A DNA stretch of 64,000 nucleotides from Rhineura floridana (GCF_030035675.1 NC_084481.1:45701092-45765091), one strand, 5' to 3'. Numbered from the stretch's first letter, positions 48,401-58,524 are shown. Notes: generated from the letters alone by a model not told the origin. Made by a program: numbers and translations.

Positions 48401-51400
48401 TTACCTCCTACATTGGTGCTCATCTTTTAATGGAATGATCAGGACTTGGTCCTTATTAATATGTTGCTGGATGATCATTTTATGGATTTTGTATTGTCAT
48501 TTTTAAAAAAATCTGGTTTTAAATTGTTTTTATGTGTCGTATTTTATTTTATCAAGCCGCTTTGAGATTTTTTATTGTAAAAAGCAACTTATAAATGAAA
48601 TAACTAAATGACATAAATGAAATAAATATTTGTTACTACTACTATTATTAACAACTCCTTAGGATCAGAATAGTGCTTTTCAGTCCTTAATAACTCACAA
48701 GGACTTTTAGGAGTTGCTGAACTTTAACAATTTCCAGTCAAATTATTAATAGGGCTGTTTATGACAAATGGAGGGGAAGTTGATTTCTGGTGCTTAGGCA
48801 AAGAGTTTGTGCAAAGTTCTGTTATTTTTCAGATATGACTTTGTGGAGTAGCTTTGAGTACAAGGAAAGACAGAGGGCTTCCACGCATAGCTTTTTATGT
48901 GTGTTGAGGGGTTGCTAATCCATCACCTGTGAGCCACACACAGATTGTGATGATCCCTACTATTCCAAATGATAGATTGGGTAATGGCAGAATTATTTAT
49001 TTATTTATTAGTTGCTTTCCCCCCAAAATGAAACTCAAAGCGACTTACAAAAAAAGTATCTCAAAAACATATGCAGAATAAAGATAACAGTACAAAAGCA
49101 TACCAAGCAAAGCTCAATACAATAAATAGAACAATGTGATAAAAATTGCAACACACAGTACAACTCAAATATAGGTTTTCTGCTACCCCCCTCCTGTCTC
49201 CAAAACTCAGAACCTACTAGTTCAGCCATCATAGCCAAGAACCCACCCACCCCCCCAGCTTAGGCTACAGGAAGCAATTGGCACAGTCCAAATCTGCTAA
49301 AGTGTCAAATCAGCTGTTAGCAAAGCTGCCTTCTGGACAAAATCTAAAGGCCATTTCCCAGTCATATTTCCTCTCTTTCTGGTTTCACTGTGGGGCTTGT
49401 ATATAAAACAATGCAAAATAGTTCCTATGTGTGACAGAAATGTCTTGTAATTTGGTGAACAAAGGGCATGGATTTGTAACTGGTGCAAAAATTGGGGTTT
49501 AATCATATTTATGCAGTGAATTGCCTGCGTTGGGACCAATGCAAGCCACAAGGTTCCAGGAGTTACACAACCCCAGCAGTGGTACTCTTGTTTGCATGAG
49601 ATGACATTAATATGCTGTCTTATATTTATGTTTTCACCACTGCTTCTAGCTCCTTTACTGTAGAAAACTGGGACAAATCCCTACATGCCTTCTCTCCACA
49701 CTCCATGCTTTGCATCACTATATTATTTTCTTCATGTTCTTTTTTATTATCTTCCATAGCTTGGGCCTACTCAGTGCAAATACTCTGAAGCCTTTGGGAG
49801 CAATTCTGCCCCTCTCCCCATCACCGGGAATGGCTTAGGATTGGGCAGAGGTCTCTCTCCACCAACAGAGGGGCTTGCCATGGAAGCCCCCATTTTGCCC
49901 ACTGGAGGCGCAGTCTGTTTGAGAGCTACTGCTGGAGGTGTTTCCACTGATGATAGCTGACACAAGGCTGTGAAATAGGATGGGGGGGGATCAGAGCAGG
50001 GCCAGCCACTGGCCCAGCAAAAAAAAGATAAAAAGTGGCTCCACTGCTCTTCTTATTCTCAGGCCAGGTGATGCTTATTTTGGTTTACAAAATGTGCATT
50101 CTGAGTTTGTTGGGTTTTTTAAAGGCACATGTTGCTGACCAGGTAACTCTTAAGGCTATAGAAAAACAAAAACAAGAGGAAGAGGATGAAAAAGTTGGAG
50201 CGCATTTTAAAGCAAAGCAAGCTATGGCTAAGCTGACAAAAGCGAAAGAAGAGGAAATGCTCAGGTAGGCAGAACATGAATTTGAAACTGCTTAGAGCTT
50301 TTTTTTCACTCAAGCAGTATATAAATTTTGTTAAATAAATGTAAATACATTACCCAAATAAAACAAGATGCAATTTTTCTAGTATTATGTATTCTTACAT
50401 TAAAGATCCATTTTGCACATTGAGATTCTGTGGGACTAAAGACTATAGATTCAGTTTTATGCTGGTGTGAACTCATTTTATTTGTTTTTGTTGATTTATT
50501 TATTTGTATCCGCCATTTCTCCAATCACTGAACTCAAGGCAACATGCATAGAGTTGCCAAACCATCTCCCATCCAGGCACTGGCCAGATCTAGACCTTCT
50601 TAGCTTCAGGCTGTATCGAGTGCCTTCAGACCTGCCTAGGGATCCAATTTAAGAGATGAAGCCCACTTTGGGCATGCAAAGTTCCCTATCAGGAACTCCA
50701 TAGTTCAGACAATCCCAGTAGGCTTTCAGCAAGCGCTGACCAACTGATCGATGCTGACAGCAAGTTGACTCTAGGCAGACATCGGCTGTGCTATGTATTT
50801 CCCAATAAGGAACTCCATAGCAAACAGCAGGCTTGCTGTCACTACTGATCAACTGATTGGCACTAAGAGCAAGCCTCCCTTGCCAAGGAATAATTTGGAG
50901 CACTTTAAGGCTCATGATCATTCCTTGGCAGCTGCATCCCAACCTGCCCCACACTAGACACTGCATATAACATCAATTTTGAAGTGGGGGGGGAATGATT
51001 TGTGGAAAATTTCCGCAAGGACCAAATTTTAGGCCTGCGGACCAGAGGTTCCCCACCCCTGCTTTAAGGCATGTCTCCCTCCCCTCCACCGTGTACATAA
51101 TTTAATGTGATTGCTCTGCATTAATGCCTAACTCATGCAATCCTCACCCTCCAGCAAAATAGAATATGCTGCACAAATTGAGTTACGTAATCAGGCATCC
51201 ATGTTGAGTACCTGTATAATATGCAATATATACATGAGGAGGAGGGGCACCTGTACTTCTTGCCTATGTAAAGACTTTTGCTGGCCTAGTAAATGTCTGA
51301 ACTAATTAATGGTTGTGTATTTACGGCATCTTTGGCAATAAAGACTAAATGATTAGAAAAAGATACTGAAATAAAACGGAACGCCTGAGTTCAACATCTT

Positions 51401-54400
51401 CAATAGATTCCCATGACATTCGTATAAGCTAATATAATTTCTTCATGTGTCATCTGCATACATTAATTCAGTGTTTTCCAAACTTTTGAATATCTGGGGT
51501 GCAGTTTATGTCTGGATTAAAAGATGAAGCACACTTCATCCTTATAGTCAAAAAGACACCATTGGAGTAAAGGGCAGGCCAAGCCACTCAAGGATGGGAT
51601 CATGCTTTCTCAGCAATGGTGGTACTTCAGGGAATCCCCTGCATCTGTTATCTGTAGTGCATATCATGTCAAGTATCCTGGTGTACCCTTATTCCCTCAG
51701 CTTTATGTTACTGCCCATATATGGGTAGAGATACAGGACATCTGTGCTGAATGGGGCCTCCCTCCCCTGACTGGCATAGAGTAGTGGGTTGTATCCAATT
51801 TGGTAGTTTAATGAAGGCATACCTCAGATCTCACCACACACAATTGAGGAATTACTGCACTAATTGTTGAACCACTACAGGTTAATGGAGAAACAGAGAG
51901 ACAATATAACTAACCGCCTCCTGGCACAGATGAAAAAGAAGTCTGATGATGAAGATGAGCGTATTGCTAGAGATGTTGCAGAGGCAGAAGAGGAGCTTGA
52001 GAGAGAGCACAAAGCAAAAGAAGAAAAGAACAACAATGATTTGAAATCCATCAAAGAACACAGAATTAATGTGGTAAGAAAAATGAAGCACGAAGCACTC
52101 TTTTCTGTTTTACCGTTTCTTACCAGTTAGGGTGGAATCTGATACTGTGTGAGCAGATTTCTGCTTGCGCAACAGGGCTTCACCTTCTTCTCCTTCCCCA
52201 TGTACCCCCAAAATATGCTTCAGAGGGCCTCATGCCCTTCACGATCAGTTTTCAGGGTGCATGGGAGACTGTAGTGGGAGGAGAGGAAGGTGAAGTCCCA
52301 TTGGGAGAGCAGATGCTCATTCAGTTTCTGCATGGACAGTGTTGGATCCAACCTTTAGTCTCTAAAATTAACTTATTTTACAATAACACTGTGTTCCTGA
52401 ACAACTTGCATGAAAGCAAGTTCCATTAAAATTAGTGGAAGTTGCTTACAAAGTATTTAAAAGTGTGATGCCCAGAACATCAAAAATGTATGTATGTAAT
52501 TCTAAATTACTAGACAGTCATTAGATTTTAGGTTTTGCTACTCTGGGATATGAACTGGATTGTGTTGTTCTAGATAAAAATGAAAGAAGAGAAAGAAAAA
52601 CAGGAGAAACTGGAAGCTCAAGAGATACTTCATGGACTAATGGAAGCGGACCGGATCTATCAAGAACTGGAAAAGGACAAGAAACACAGAAATCATTGTG
52701 CAAACTTAAAATTGCAAGACAGCCATGTCATGCAGATAGTAAGTATGGGCATTCTGTTTCCAATGTATTCTTTCAAAGGAAAAATGGAATATGACTTACA
52801 TTTCTGTTCAGTGCCTGAGAGGGCAGTATGCAAGTGAGAAAACTGCATCTGCAAATTGATAGAATCTCAGGGACAGGCTTCCTTTATTTCCAGATGACAA
52901 AGAACTTAGAGACGGTGTGGGGAACCTTTGGCCCTTCAGATGTTGCTGAACTACAACTCTCATAATTCTTGGCCATTAACCACACTTCCTGAGACTGATG
53001 GGAGTTGTTGTTCAGCAGCATCTGGAGGGCCAAAGGTTCTCCATGCTTGCCTATCAGAAAATACAAAATACTATTATCATCAGTGTGGTATAATGGACAG
53101 AGGTTGAGGTTTGAATTCTCCTGAATATCATGAGCAGAAAGAAGGTCGCAGAAGAAGACTGTCTCCCCTGCAGTTACTTATGCCCCCAGTCCTCTCCTGA
53201 ACATCGTGGAATGAAGTGCCATGGGGGTGGGGGTGCTGGCGGAAGGGGAGAATTGCCCAAATCAGACAGAGGGATCTTCTGTTTGCATTGTGTGTGTGTG
53301 TATGTGTGAGGGGGGGGAATACAGACAAATGCCATTACACATATTTAAAGCTGGATGTCAGTTGATAGTGATTCTTGTGATTAAGAGGATAAGTCAAAGG
53401 CCAAACAGAAAATGTGCGGTGCCTTTAGAAATTCCATTTTTAGAAAGTCCTGGCCACCTTGGACTCCTCCTCTCATTAGGGTCGCTTGCCACAGAACCTT
53501 ACTTACCATTGTTCTGAGTTTATTAAAATCAGCTTTCCTGAAGTCCAGGGTACATGTATGGCTACTCTCAGCTTTTACGTCCTTTAAAATCAAGAACTTG
53601 GGTATAGTGTGGTCACTTTCCCCCAGAGTTCCCGTAACTGCGACTTCATCCACAAAGTCATCTCTGTTGGTTAGAATCAAGTCAAGGATAGCTGATCCTC
53701 TAGTTGCTTCCTCCACTTTCTGTGGGAGAAAATTATCTCCAACACAAGTCAGGGATATCTTGCAGGGGTCATGTTTGGCAGAATTTGTCTCCCAATAGAT
53801 ATTGGGGTAATTGAAGTCTCCCATTACTACTACATCATGTCTCCTTGAAACATTGGCAATTGCTTTTCAAAATGTTCAGCCTTTTCTTCTCCTTGATTGA
53901 GTGGTTGGTAGTAGTCTCCAACCACCATGTTCTTTTTATTCCTTGCCCCATTAATTTTAATCCAGATACTCTCGGCGGAGCTACCAAACTCATCCTCCTG
54001 CATTTCTGTGCAGGGATATATATTTTTAACATATAGCATGACTCCTCCTCCCTTTCTGTTTCTTCTGTTCTTTTTGAACAAGTTATATCCTTCAGTTGCT
54101 GTATTCCAGTCATGCGAGTCATCTCACCAAGTTTCAGTTATATCTATCAAGTTGTATTTACTCTCCTGTATTGAGAATTCAAGTTTGTCCTGTTTGTTTC
54201 CCATACTCTGGCCATTAGTAAACAGACGTAGAACACCATGTGATTTATGGCCTGGCTTCCCCTCCCTGCCACACTTGGGGTTCATTCTTTAGCTTTTGTG
54301 CCAGGTCAAGACAACAGTCATCTTTTTAGCCCAGCTGTTTCATATGCCACATGCTGTGACGGGGGGCACACAAGGTGGAGATTCAACAGGGCAGCACCCC

Positions 54401-55841
54401 CCCTTGGCATCTGCGTACTCTGCTTAATTTATTGGATTTGGATTGGGGGGTGGGAATCAATACTTCCACAACTTTATAGTCTCAGTTTAAATATAACATT
54501 GTTTTTATATATGCTTATATAACTGAGTCTGAGTCCTAGCCAAACTAGGGCGCTGTGTGTTGGTGGTTCCCAAGTTCGGATAATTGGTCAGTTGCCTGGT
54601 TTGGATGGGGTTGTACTCCCTCTGAAAGAGCAGGCTTGTAGTCTGGGGATGCTCCTGGATCCATCTTTGTTACTAGAAGCCCAGGTGACCTCAGTGGCTA
54701 GGAGTGCCTTACCAGCTTCAGCTGGTAAGACAGTTGCGGCTATTTCTGGACCGCGATAGCCTAACCACTGTTGTCCATGCACTGGTAACTTTCAGGCTGG
54801 ATTACTGTAATGTGCTCTATGTGGGGCTGCCCTTGAGGTGAGTCCAGAAGTTGCAGCTGGTACAAAATGTGGTGGCATGACTTCACTGGGGCAGGATATC
54901 GCCAACATGTCACCCCACTGCTGAAAGAATTGCACTGGCTGCCCATTAGCTACCAGGCCAAATTCAGGGTTCTGGTTTTGGTGTACAAAGTCCTATGCAG
55001 CTTGGGACCAGGATACCTGAAAGACCATCTTACTCCTTATATACCCATTCGATCACTGCACTCTTCAGGTGAGGGCCTCCTGCAGATACCATCTTATCAG
55101 GAGGTCCGTTCCACACAACATAGGAAACGGACCTTGTAGTGGCACCTACCCTTTGGAATTCCCTCCCTTTAAATATTAGACAGGTGCCATCTCTGTTAGC
55201 TTGTTGGCACCTACTGAAGACTTTCCTCCTTCAAGAAGACTTTTAAGTAGAGGCCTTATCCCAGTCTGCATCTGTGTTGGGATTTTTTTTAAAGATGTTT
55301 TTAAAGCAGTTTCTCAAAAGGTTTTAAAAATATATATTTTGTTTTAATGTTTTTAAAGATGTTTTAATATATTTTAAAGTCTTTTGTTTTAAGATATTTT
55401 CAGAGTGTTTTTAGTGTTTTTGTTCGCCATCCTGGGTTCCTTCTGGGAGGAAGGGCAGGATATAAATTTAATAAATAAATATCTCCCCCCCCCCAAATAC
55501 AGGCTGAAAAAATGGCAAGAGAAGAGCGTGAGAAGCAAGAAGATACAGAATATGTCAAGCAAAAAGAACTTATTGCATTATTCAAGGAGCAGGAATTCCA
55601 GCAGTATGCAAATAAAGTTATTGACGAAGAATCCAAGAACACACGGAATCTTTACCCTCTTTTGAAATCACTAAATGAAGCTCATGCTGGTGTGAACAGA
55701 CCGGTTTTTAGAGAAAATAATCAGCCGTGTGATAAGCATGCTACTAAGCTACCATATATAGGTGACACAGCTCAAGAAATGAAACTGTTAAATGAACATG
55801 AATATGTTCACACTAAGGGTCGATTAGGTTTTACATGGTAA
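39427..55841 (+). CDS. CFAP210: CFAP210 (CCDC173), ciliary microtubule inner protein, nine coding exons
   Basis: CFAP210 is a filamentous coiled-coil protein of the lumen of axonemal doublet microtubules. Exons 39427-39493, 40667-40881, 45080-45253, 46835-47028, 48131-48287, 50125-50264, 51881-52073, 52574-52738 and 55503-55841 all have GT-AG borders. They join in phase to 1644 nt, 547 residues plus stop, close to the human length of about 552. Landmarks are VDLRQITILSKKEWERIQ, QALVKNWSNTIAG, YQNERVKGFH, LKERDAQIEFKK, EQMEQIKEHE, RLMEKQRDNI and ESKNTRNLYPLLKS. Nearly the whole chain is charged helix rich in Glu, Lys and Arg. Introns are full of repeats. The gene diverges from PHOSPHO2, and an X-box upstream fits cilia expression. 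The identity is very likely. Confidence 0.95.
39796..39836. repeat. fragment of the inverted-repeat element seen at 63592
   Basis: CATAAGCTTTCATGGACCGG and CTACTTTGTCAGATACA match the inner arm of the element near the window end. It lies in CFAP210 intron 1. Confidence 0.45.
40375..40530. repeat. squamate palindromic repeat in CFAP210 intron 1
   Basis: CTGGGTGTAAATCCATTTAA, CTCAGAGGGGCTTACATCTG and GTTGAGGACTGCAGTGTAAA follow the order of the repeat at 21110 but are diverged. Confidence 0.4.
40667..40881 (+). CDS. CFAP210: CFAP210 coding exon 2
   Basis: It begins after TTTTTATATCTAG and completes a split Pro codon. It encodes NEDDVLEGIFLPVGVDLRQI through VKNWSNTIA and ends before GTAAGA in phase 0 (residue 94). 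Confidence 0.95.
40993..41185. mobile_element. pogo/Tigger-like MITE, copy 3 (best preserved)
   Basis: Ends CAGTAGGGCCCCACTCATAC and AGCGGGGCCCTACTG form terminal inverted repeats, flanked by TA at 40991-40992 and 41186-41187. At 193 bp it is the shortest and cleanest of the three copies. It lies in CFAP210 intron 2. Confidence 0.9.
41575..41745 (+). repeat. L2-type LINE 3' tail
   Basis: GTTTACCGCCCTGACAGCTA and GGGCGGTATATAAATATAAC lead into an AAATAAATAAATAAA run. Confidence 0.65.
41985..42125 (+). repeat. LINE 3' tail, second type
   Basis: TAGATTGTAAATCTGCGGGC and AGGGACTGTCTTCTATTAAT end in AGGGTACAAAGACAATAAAT. This is a common reptile L2/CR1-like tail. Confidence 0.6.
42140..42235 (+). 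repeat. L2/CR1-type LINE 3' tail
   Basis: TTTAGTGCTTTTGTTTGCCA, CCTGGGCTCTTGCTGGGAGG and GGCGGGATATACATTAAATA, with an AAATAAATAAATAAA end. Confidence 0.7.
42473..43250 (-). repeat. L2-type LINE tail, minus orientation, with A/C-rich extension
   Basis: TTATTTATTTATTTATTTAA and TCCATTTATATACCGCTAAT are a reversed L2 tail. The following 600 bp is strikingly low in G (AACACACTCACACTTGCC and similar). It may be LINE sequence read backwards or low-complexity DNA; I cannot decide. Confidence 0.45.
43251..44195. other. unclassified part of CFAP210 intron 2
   Basis: No exon or known repeat was recognised. An isolated frame on either strand has no splice support. Confidence 0.35.
44200..44640 (-). 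mobile_element. L2-like LINE C-terminal fragment, minus orientation
   Basis: On the minus strand the order GGAAAGGCCCTTTGCATTGT, GTGGTGGTGCTCCAGTTATG, GAATGCTGTCCACCCGG resembles the decayed end of an L2 reading frame (LWNAVHPE-like). The tail at 44200-44235 is reversed. Confidence 0.4.
45080..45253 (+). CDS. CFAP210: CFAP210 coding exon 3
   Basis: The acceptor TTTCATTGCAG precedes GGTATGTCACAAGG. It encodes GMSQGKLEAKKVRQQRDEEE through YYQNERVKGFH, with both borders in phase 0 (residues 95-152). The donor is GTAATG. Confidence 0.95.
45395..46660 (+). mobile_element. L1-superfamily LINE fragments, ORF2 C-terminal region
   Basis: Broken frames read VARKHCHTIRQMGG, KTWFHSDRSLIMEEDNISK and SPLMAIYYNEEMNN ... 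WKVYGLIDLRTLFKDGIFKS. The last block has the pattern found after the reverse transcriptase in L1/Tx1 proteins. A second piece (VRTPTLEDWRIKLWQTKCDK at about 46450) fits the L1 C-terminus. An AATAAAG-type end lies at about 46290. It nearly fills CFAP210 intron 3. Confidence 0.5.
46835..47028 (+). CDS. CFAP210: CFAP210 coding exon 4
   Basis: It begins after TTTCTTTTGCAG with AGAGCCCTC. It encodes RALLLTEVLKERDAQIEFKK through LSKEQME and two bases of a Gln codon, before GTAAAT. Phase 2 matches exon 5. Confidence 0.94.
47262..47460 (+). mobile_element. tRNA-derived SINE, well preserved
   Basis: GGGCCTTAGCTCAGTGGGAG is an A-box region and CCAGGTTCAGTCCCCAGCAT a B-box region. The body continues CTGGAGAGCCCTTGCCAGTC and AGTGTAGACAATATTGAGCT and ends AGACAGCTTCCTATGTTCTT. 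It is a retroposon, not a working tRNA gene. Confidence 0.88.
47870..47965 (+). repeat. LINE 3' tail, diverged
   Basis: TTTACTGTTTTAATGTGTCG, then TAAGTCATCTTGGAAATAAT and a final AAATAAATTC resemble a CR1/L2 tail. Confidence 0.4.
48131..48287 (+). CDS. CFAP210: CFAP210 coding exon 5
   Basis: It begins after CTATGTGTTTTAG. G completes Gln, then IKEHECLAELSRLEDKRERK through EEKLKRRQAHQ, then GTATGT. It ends in phase 0 at residue 269. Confidence 0.94.
48490..48610 (+). repeat. LINE 3' tail, diverged
   Basis: TTTTATGTGTCGTATTTTAT, CAAGCCGCTTTGAGATTTTT and TATAAATGAAATAACTAAAT match the usual CR1/L2-like tail pattern. Confidence 0.5.
48990..49110 (-). repeat. LINE 3' tail, minus orientation
   Basis: ATTATTTATTTATTTATTAG and ATGAAACTCAAAGCGACTTA are a reversed tail of the same class. 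Confidence 0.6.
50125..50264 (+). CDS. CFAP210: CFAP210 coding exon 6
   Basis: The acceptor GGGTTTTTTAAAG precedes GCACATGTTGC. It encodes AHVADQVTLKAIEKQKQEEE through AKEEEMLR with a split Arg codon before GTAGGC (phase 2). Confidence 0.94.
50490..50645 (-). mobile_element. 5S-rRNA-derived SINE, minus orientation
   Basis: The sense strand reads CTGAAGCTAAGAAGGTCTAG, then CTGGCCAGTGCCTGGATGGG and AGATGGTTTGGC. These follow the 5S rRNA internal promoter region (GAAGCTAAGCAGGGTC, GGATGGGAGACC). An L2-like tail with AAATAAATAAA ends the element. It is a SINE3-type retroposon, not a 5S gene. Confidence 0.75.
50650..51062. mobile_element. hAT-like element, right part
   Basis: The right end GACCAGAGGTTCCCCACCCC followed by TG matches the end of CAGGGGTGGGGAACC-type hAT repeats. 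The interior holds a repeated block (AGGAACTCCATAG at about 50692 and 50810; CAACTGATCGATGCTGACAG against CAACTGATTGGCACTAAGAG). Confidence 0.5.
51881..52073 (+). CDS. CFAP210: CFAP210 coding exon 7
   Basis: The acceptor GAACCACTACAG precedes GTTAATGGAG. It encodes RLMEKQRDNITNRLLAQMKK, IARDVAEAEEELEREHKAKE and SIKEHRINV, then GTAAGA (phase 0, residue 380). Confidence 0.95.
52120..52360. repeat. unclassified interspersed repeat, paired with 59815
   Basis: AGATTTCTGCTTGCGCAACA and GGGCTTCACCTTCTTCTCC recur near 59840 as GGATTTCTGCTTGTAAAACA and GGGCTTTTCCTCCTCCTTC. Both end near a GGATC/GGATTTCATCCAA block. The family is unknown. Confidence 0.5.
52574..52738 (+). CDS. CFAP210: CFAP210 coding exon 8
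   Basis: The acceptor TGTTGTTCTAG precedes ATAAAAATG. It encodes IKMKEEKEKQEKLEAQEILH through DSHVMQI, then GTAAGT (phase 0, residue 435). Confidence 0.94.
52912..53050. mobile_element. hAT-like hairpin repeat
   Basis: GTGTGGGGAACCTTTGGCCC and GATGTTGCTGAACTACAACT pair with GGGAGTTGTTGTTCAGCAGC and GGGCCAAAGGTTCTCCATGC. The arms are about 50 bp. This is the clearest copy of the family seen at 510. Confidence 0.7.
53385..54245 (-). mobile_element. CR1 LINE, endonuclease region, minus orientation
   Basis: Frames read RKGGGVMLYVKNIYPCTEMQ, VVGDYYQPLNQGEEK, MGDFNYPNIYWETNSAKHD, RGSAILDLILTNRDDFVDEV and LGESDHTIPKFLI, in the order of a CR1 APE endonuclease. Both ends are truncated. It lies in CFAP210 intron 8. 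Confidence 0.9.
54515..55480 (+). mobile_element. L2-type LINE 3' part, abutting CFAP210 exon 9
   Basis: Broken frames give VTFRLDYCNVLYVGLPLR, ELHWLPISYQAKFRVLVLVY and KVLCSLGPGYLKDHLTPY. The 3' tail is TTAGTGTTTTTGTTCGCCAT, CCTGGGTTCCTTCTGGGAGG and GGATATAAATTTAATAAATA. It ends about 22 bases before exon 9. Confidence 0.88.
55503..55841 (+). CDS. CFAP210: CFAP210 coding exon 9 with stop
   Basis: AAATACAG precedes GCTGAAAAAATGG. It encodes AEKMAREEREKQEDTEYVKQ, FKEQEFQQYANKVIDEESKN and TRNLYPLLKSLNEAHAG, ending KGRLGFTW and TAA. A run of ten C (55485-55494) forms the pyrimidine tract. Confidence 0.95.
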   Translation, partial: AEKMAREEREKQEDTEYVKQKELIALFKEQEFQQYANKVIDEESKNTRNLYPLLKSLNEAHAGVNRPVFRENNQPCDKHATKLPYIGDTAQEMKLLNEHEYVHTKGRLGFTW

Positions 55842-55937
55842 AAAATGTTTTTGAAAGCTACAGTAAAAGCCTAGTGCATTTTTGAATAACCCAGATTGTG
55901 AATATATAATGGAAAATTAGCAAGTTTAAGATATCTT

Positions 55938-55943
55938 AATAAA
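55938..55943 (+). terminator. CFAP210 polyadenylation signal
   Basis: AATAAA lies 97 bp after the stop codon, followed by a T-containing GTTTGTTAC stretch. Confidence 0.65.
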
Positions 55944-55959
55944 GTTTGTTACTATCTAA

Positions 55960-58520
55960 CTCTGCTTACATATAGCCTTGAAAATCCATAGTACTAAATA
56001 ATGTGTAGCATTTAGAAGGGCCAAAAATCTTTCACAACTTTCAATTCAATTTTATTTTAGGAATTTCTGCTCCTTTATTACTTATGTTTCTGCCACTTGT
56101 GTGAATGCCAGAAATAATACACCCTTTGTGAAGAAAGTGTTTGCTGTTCATTGTCCATTTAAACTGTTTAGGTTAGAAAAATTAACTAGCCACTTAGTTC
56201 TAAAAGCAGGATTTCTGATTGTGTTTGCCTTTGAGAGCCAAAATTTCAGAAACATGGTTAATTTTCTTTCACAAGTAGCCAGCATGGTCCTCCCTGATCA
56301 AGATCAAGGCTCTGGCAGGGGTGTGTGGGTGGTAAAATGGGCTTTATCCCTTTACCTCCCACTATGAACTCAGTCTGGATTGATCCCCCCTTTCTGCCTT
56401 TTGCATGGGGGGAAACTCCACTTGAAGCTAATGGAAGCTTTCCCCCCCATGCACATAGCAGGTGCAAAGTGTGTGTGGGGGTCATCTCGACTTGGACCAC
56501 GGGGGGTGGTGTGAAAAGTTAAATCCCACCTACCCTGTAGTCAAGGGCAAACTGCATGATTAACATCCTTTGCATTTTGGCCCAGGCACGCAAAGTAGCG
56601 AGCCATACACAAGGAAAAAACTGATGCTAGGAACATAGGTGCTTATCCTTTCCCCCACTCACCACTTCCCCTACTTGACTGGAAAACCTGATCTGGGGCC
56701 ATACTGGGGATAAAGTAGTTAGGGTGGCAGAAGAAATGCAGCAAGCAGATGAAGAGTTAAGCACTATGCTTTCCTCCTTCAAATGCCCCTGCCTGCTTTG
56801 GGTGTCGGGGGCTAATATGGGCTTGGAAAGTGCCATTGGTTTCAAAGATTTAAAGGAAAATGAAGGGTGGCTAGTTTTCTACACAAAGTAGCAATGTTGA
56901 GAAAAGTCTAGTTTGACTCTTAGTCATGGACTACATATCTTTAGATATTACTATCATGCCTTCTTGATCTATCATCTAGCCTTTAAGCATAATTTAAATC
57001 AGCAAGTAACTAAAGCCACAATATAGGTGCTTCTTTGAGGATAGCAAAAGAATTTCTTTTAAATGTGAGATGACACCATTTACAACTTAATAAAGAATAA
57101 TATCCAGCAATATGCTGTTTACTTGTAATAAATTTTGTTATAACAACATTCTGCAGTTTTGGAGTTGGCTTATCTCCCAGGGAAGAATATTGTTAAGTGT
57201 TAACTTTAATAAACGTGAATGTCCATGGAAGTGTATTGGATACCTCTTTACCAAAAATGGCACTTTAAAAAAAGAAAAAACATTATTTATTACATTTCTG
57301 CCTTTACTCAAGTGAGATCTAGTGAGATGTATGCATGGTTCCCAAATGGTCTTCCCTATCCAGGCACTGACCAGACTCAGAGCTGCTTAACTTCCTCAAG
57401 ATTTGTTATTGTGTGCTTCAGATAATGCTTAAGGCCAATTTAATTTGGATCAGCTAACCCATTCAGTGTCATACGTATCATATGTCTAGTATAGCAAAGG
57501 AGATATATATGCTAAATAAACTTTAATTACTGGATAGGAAATTGCTTGTGCAAAATGGATTCCAGTGTCCAACTACACTGAGATAGCACTAGGATTTAAG
57601 GCATTCAGTATTAGTGAACTTGGGTGGTTCCAGCCTCTCAGTAGGGCACTCACAGGTGAGATAGGGGTATTTACCTGTTGGGAAACTCCTCTCATATGCA
57701 GGAATGTATTTGTTTGCAGCTTTGGTGATGATGCCTGAAGATAGCACCTTAGCTTCAAGGTTCCATCACAATTCCAACCAGAACAACAGCGAAAAGCCCA
57801 TGGAAGATCTTGCTACTGAAACTGAGGGACAGGGTATGCCCCAGAAAATATATCTAGAGACTGGAATTCAAAACCTCGTTCTGTAGTAAAAAAAATACCC
57901 TTTGGGATGAAGGAACCTGAAACAAGCGAGGTGGCATACAACAAAGAACAATAGATGCAGCTGCTATTAGTTATTGCCAATGAAGTCATGAATCTGCAAC
58001 AAAATTAATGTTTTTGATGTTGAATGAACCCACAGGATACTAGGTGCTAGGCCTCCCCTGTCATGTCTTCTTTGGGACGTTGTTATATGAGCTGCTTAAT
58101 AAAGAAGAACCTGTGATGATAACCATAGTAATTACAAATACCAGGAAGAAAACAAAGATTATCACACTAGCTCTTCCTTGCTCCTGTCATTATTTTCATA
58201 CCCTTCCAGCTTCTTGAACACACCTGTGAAATGGGGCGTCTTTTGCATCATTGGAGACTTCTCCAGCATTTTGGAATCCTGGAAAATTACTGGATTAGAT
58301 GGGCCTTAACTGTCAGAAGAAACAGCACAAACTGCAGAGGAGCTGGATCTATATCCCAAGACCAAGACTACCAGTTGTGAGCCCCTTGAACAACAGACTC
58401 TGAACTAGGACCGCTGGAGACAGATTCCACCCAGGTATAGGACCCCTGAATACCAGTGCCCTCGCACTTCCCAGTGCCTGCCTACCACTGCAGGCAATAC
58501 AAAATTGAAAGCAGAGGGAT
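55960..58520. other. gene-free interval after CFAP210
   Basis: No supported exon was found. PPIG, the next gene expected by synteny (facing CFAP210 tail to tail), was not recognised here. The interval includes the 5S-type SINE piece at 57300-57425. Confidence 0.4.
57300..57425 (-). mobile_element. 5S-rRNA-derived SINE fragment, minus orientation
   Basis: The sense strand reads GAGGAAGTTAAGCAGCTCTG, then AGTCTGGTCAGTGCCTGGAT, then AGGGAAGACCATTTGGGAAC, following the 5S rRNA order GAAGTTAAGCAGG, GGTTAGTACTTGGATGGG and GACC. Confidence 0.65.
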
Positions 58521-58524
58521 TCAG

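Noticed and set aside
48146-48430. 94-codon frame overlapping CFAP210 exon 5
   Set aside because: It is out of phase with the exon; the in-phase reading matches CFAP210 and the splice sites.
50530-50645. 5S rRNA gene
   Set aside because: Only the internal part matches, with many changes, and an L2-like tail follows; it is a retroposon.
53412-53798. 128-codon plus-strand frame
   Set aside because: It is the antisense shadow of the CR1 endonuclease.
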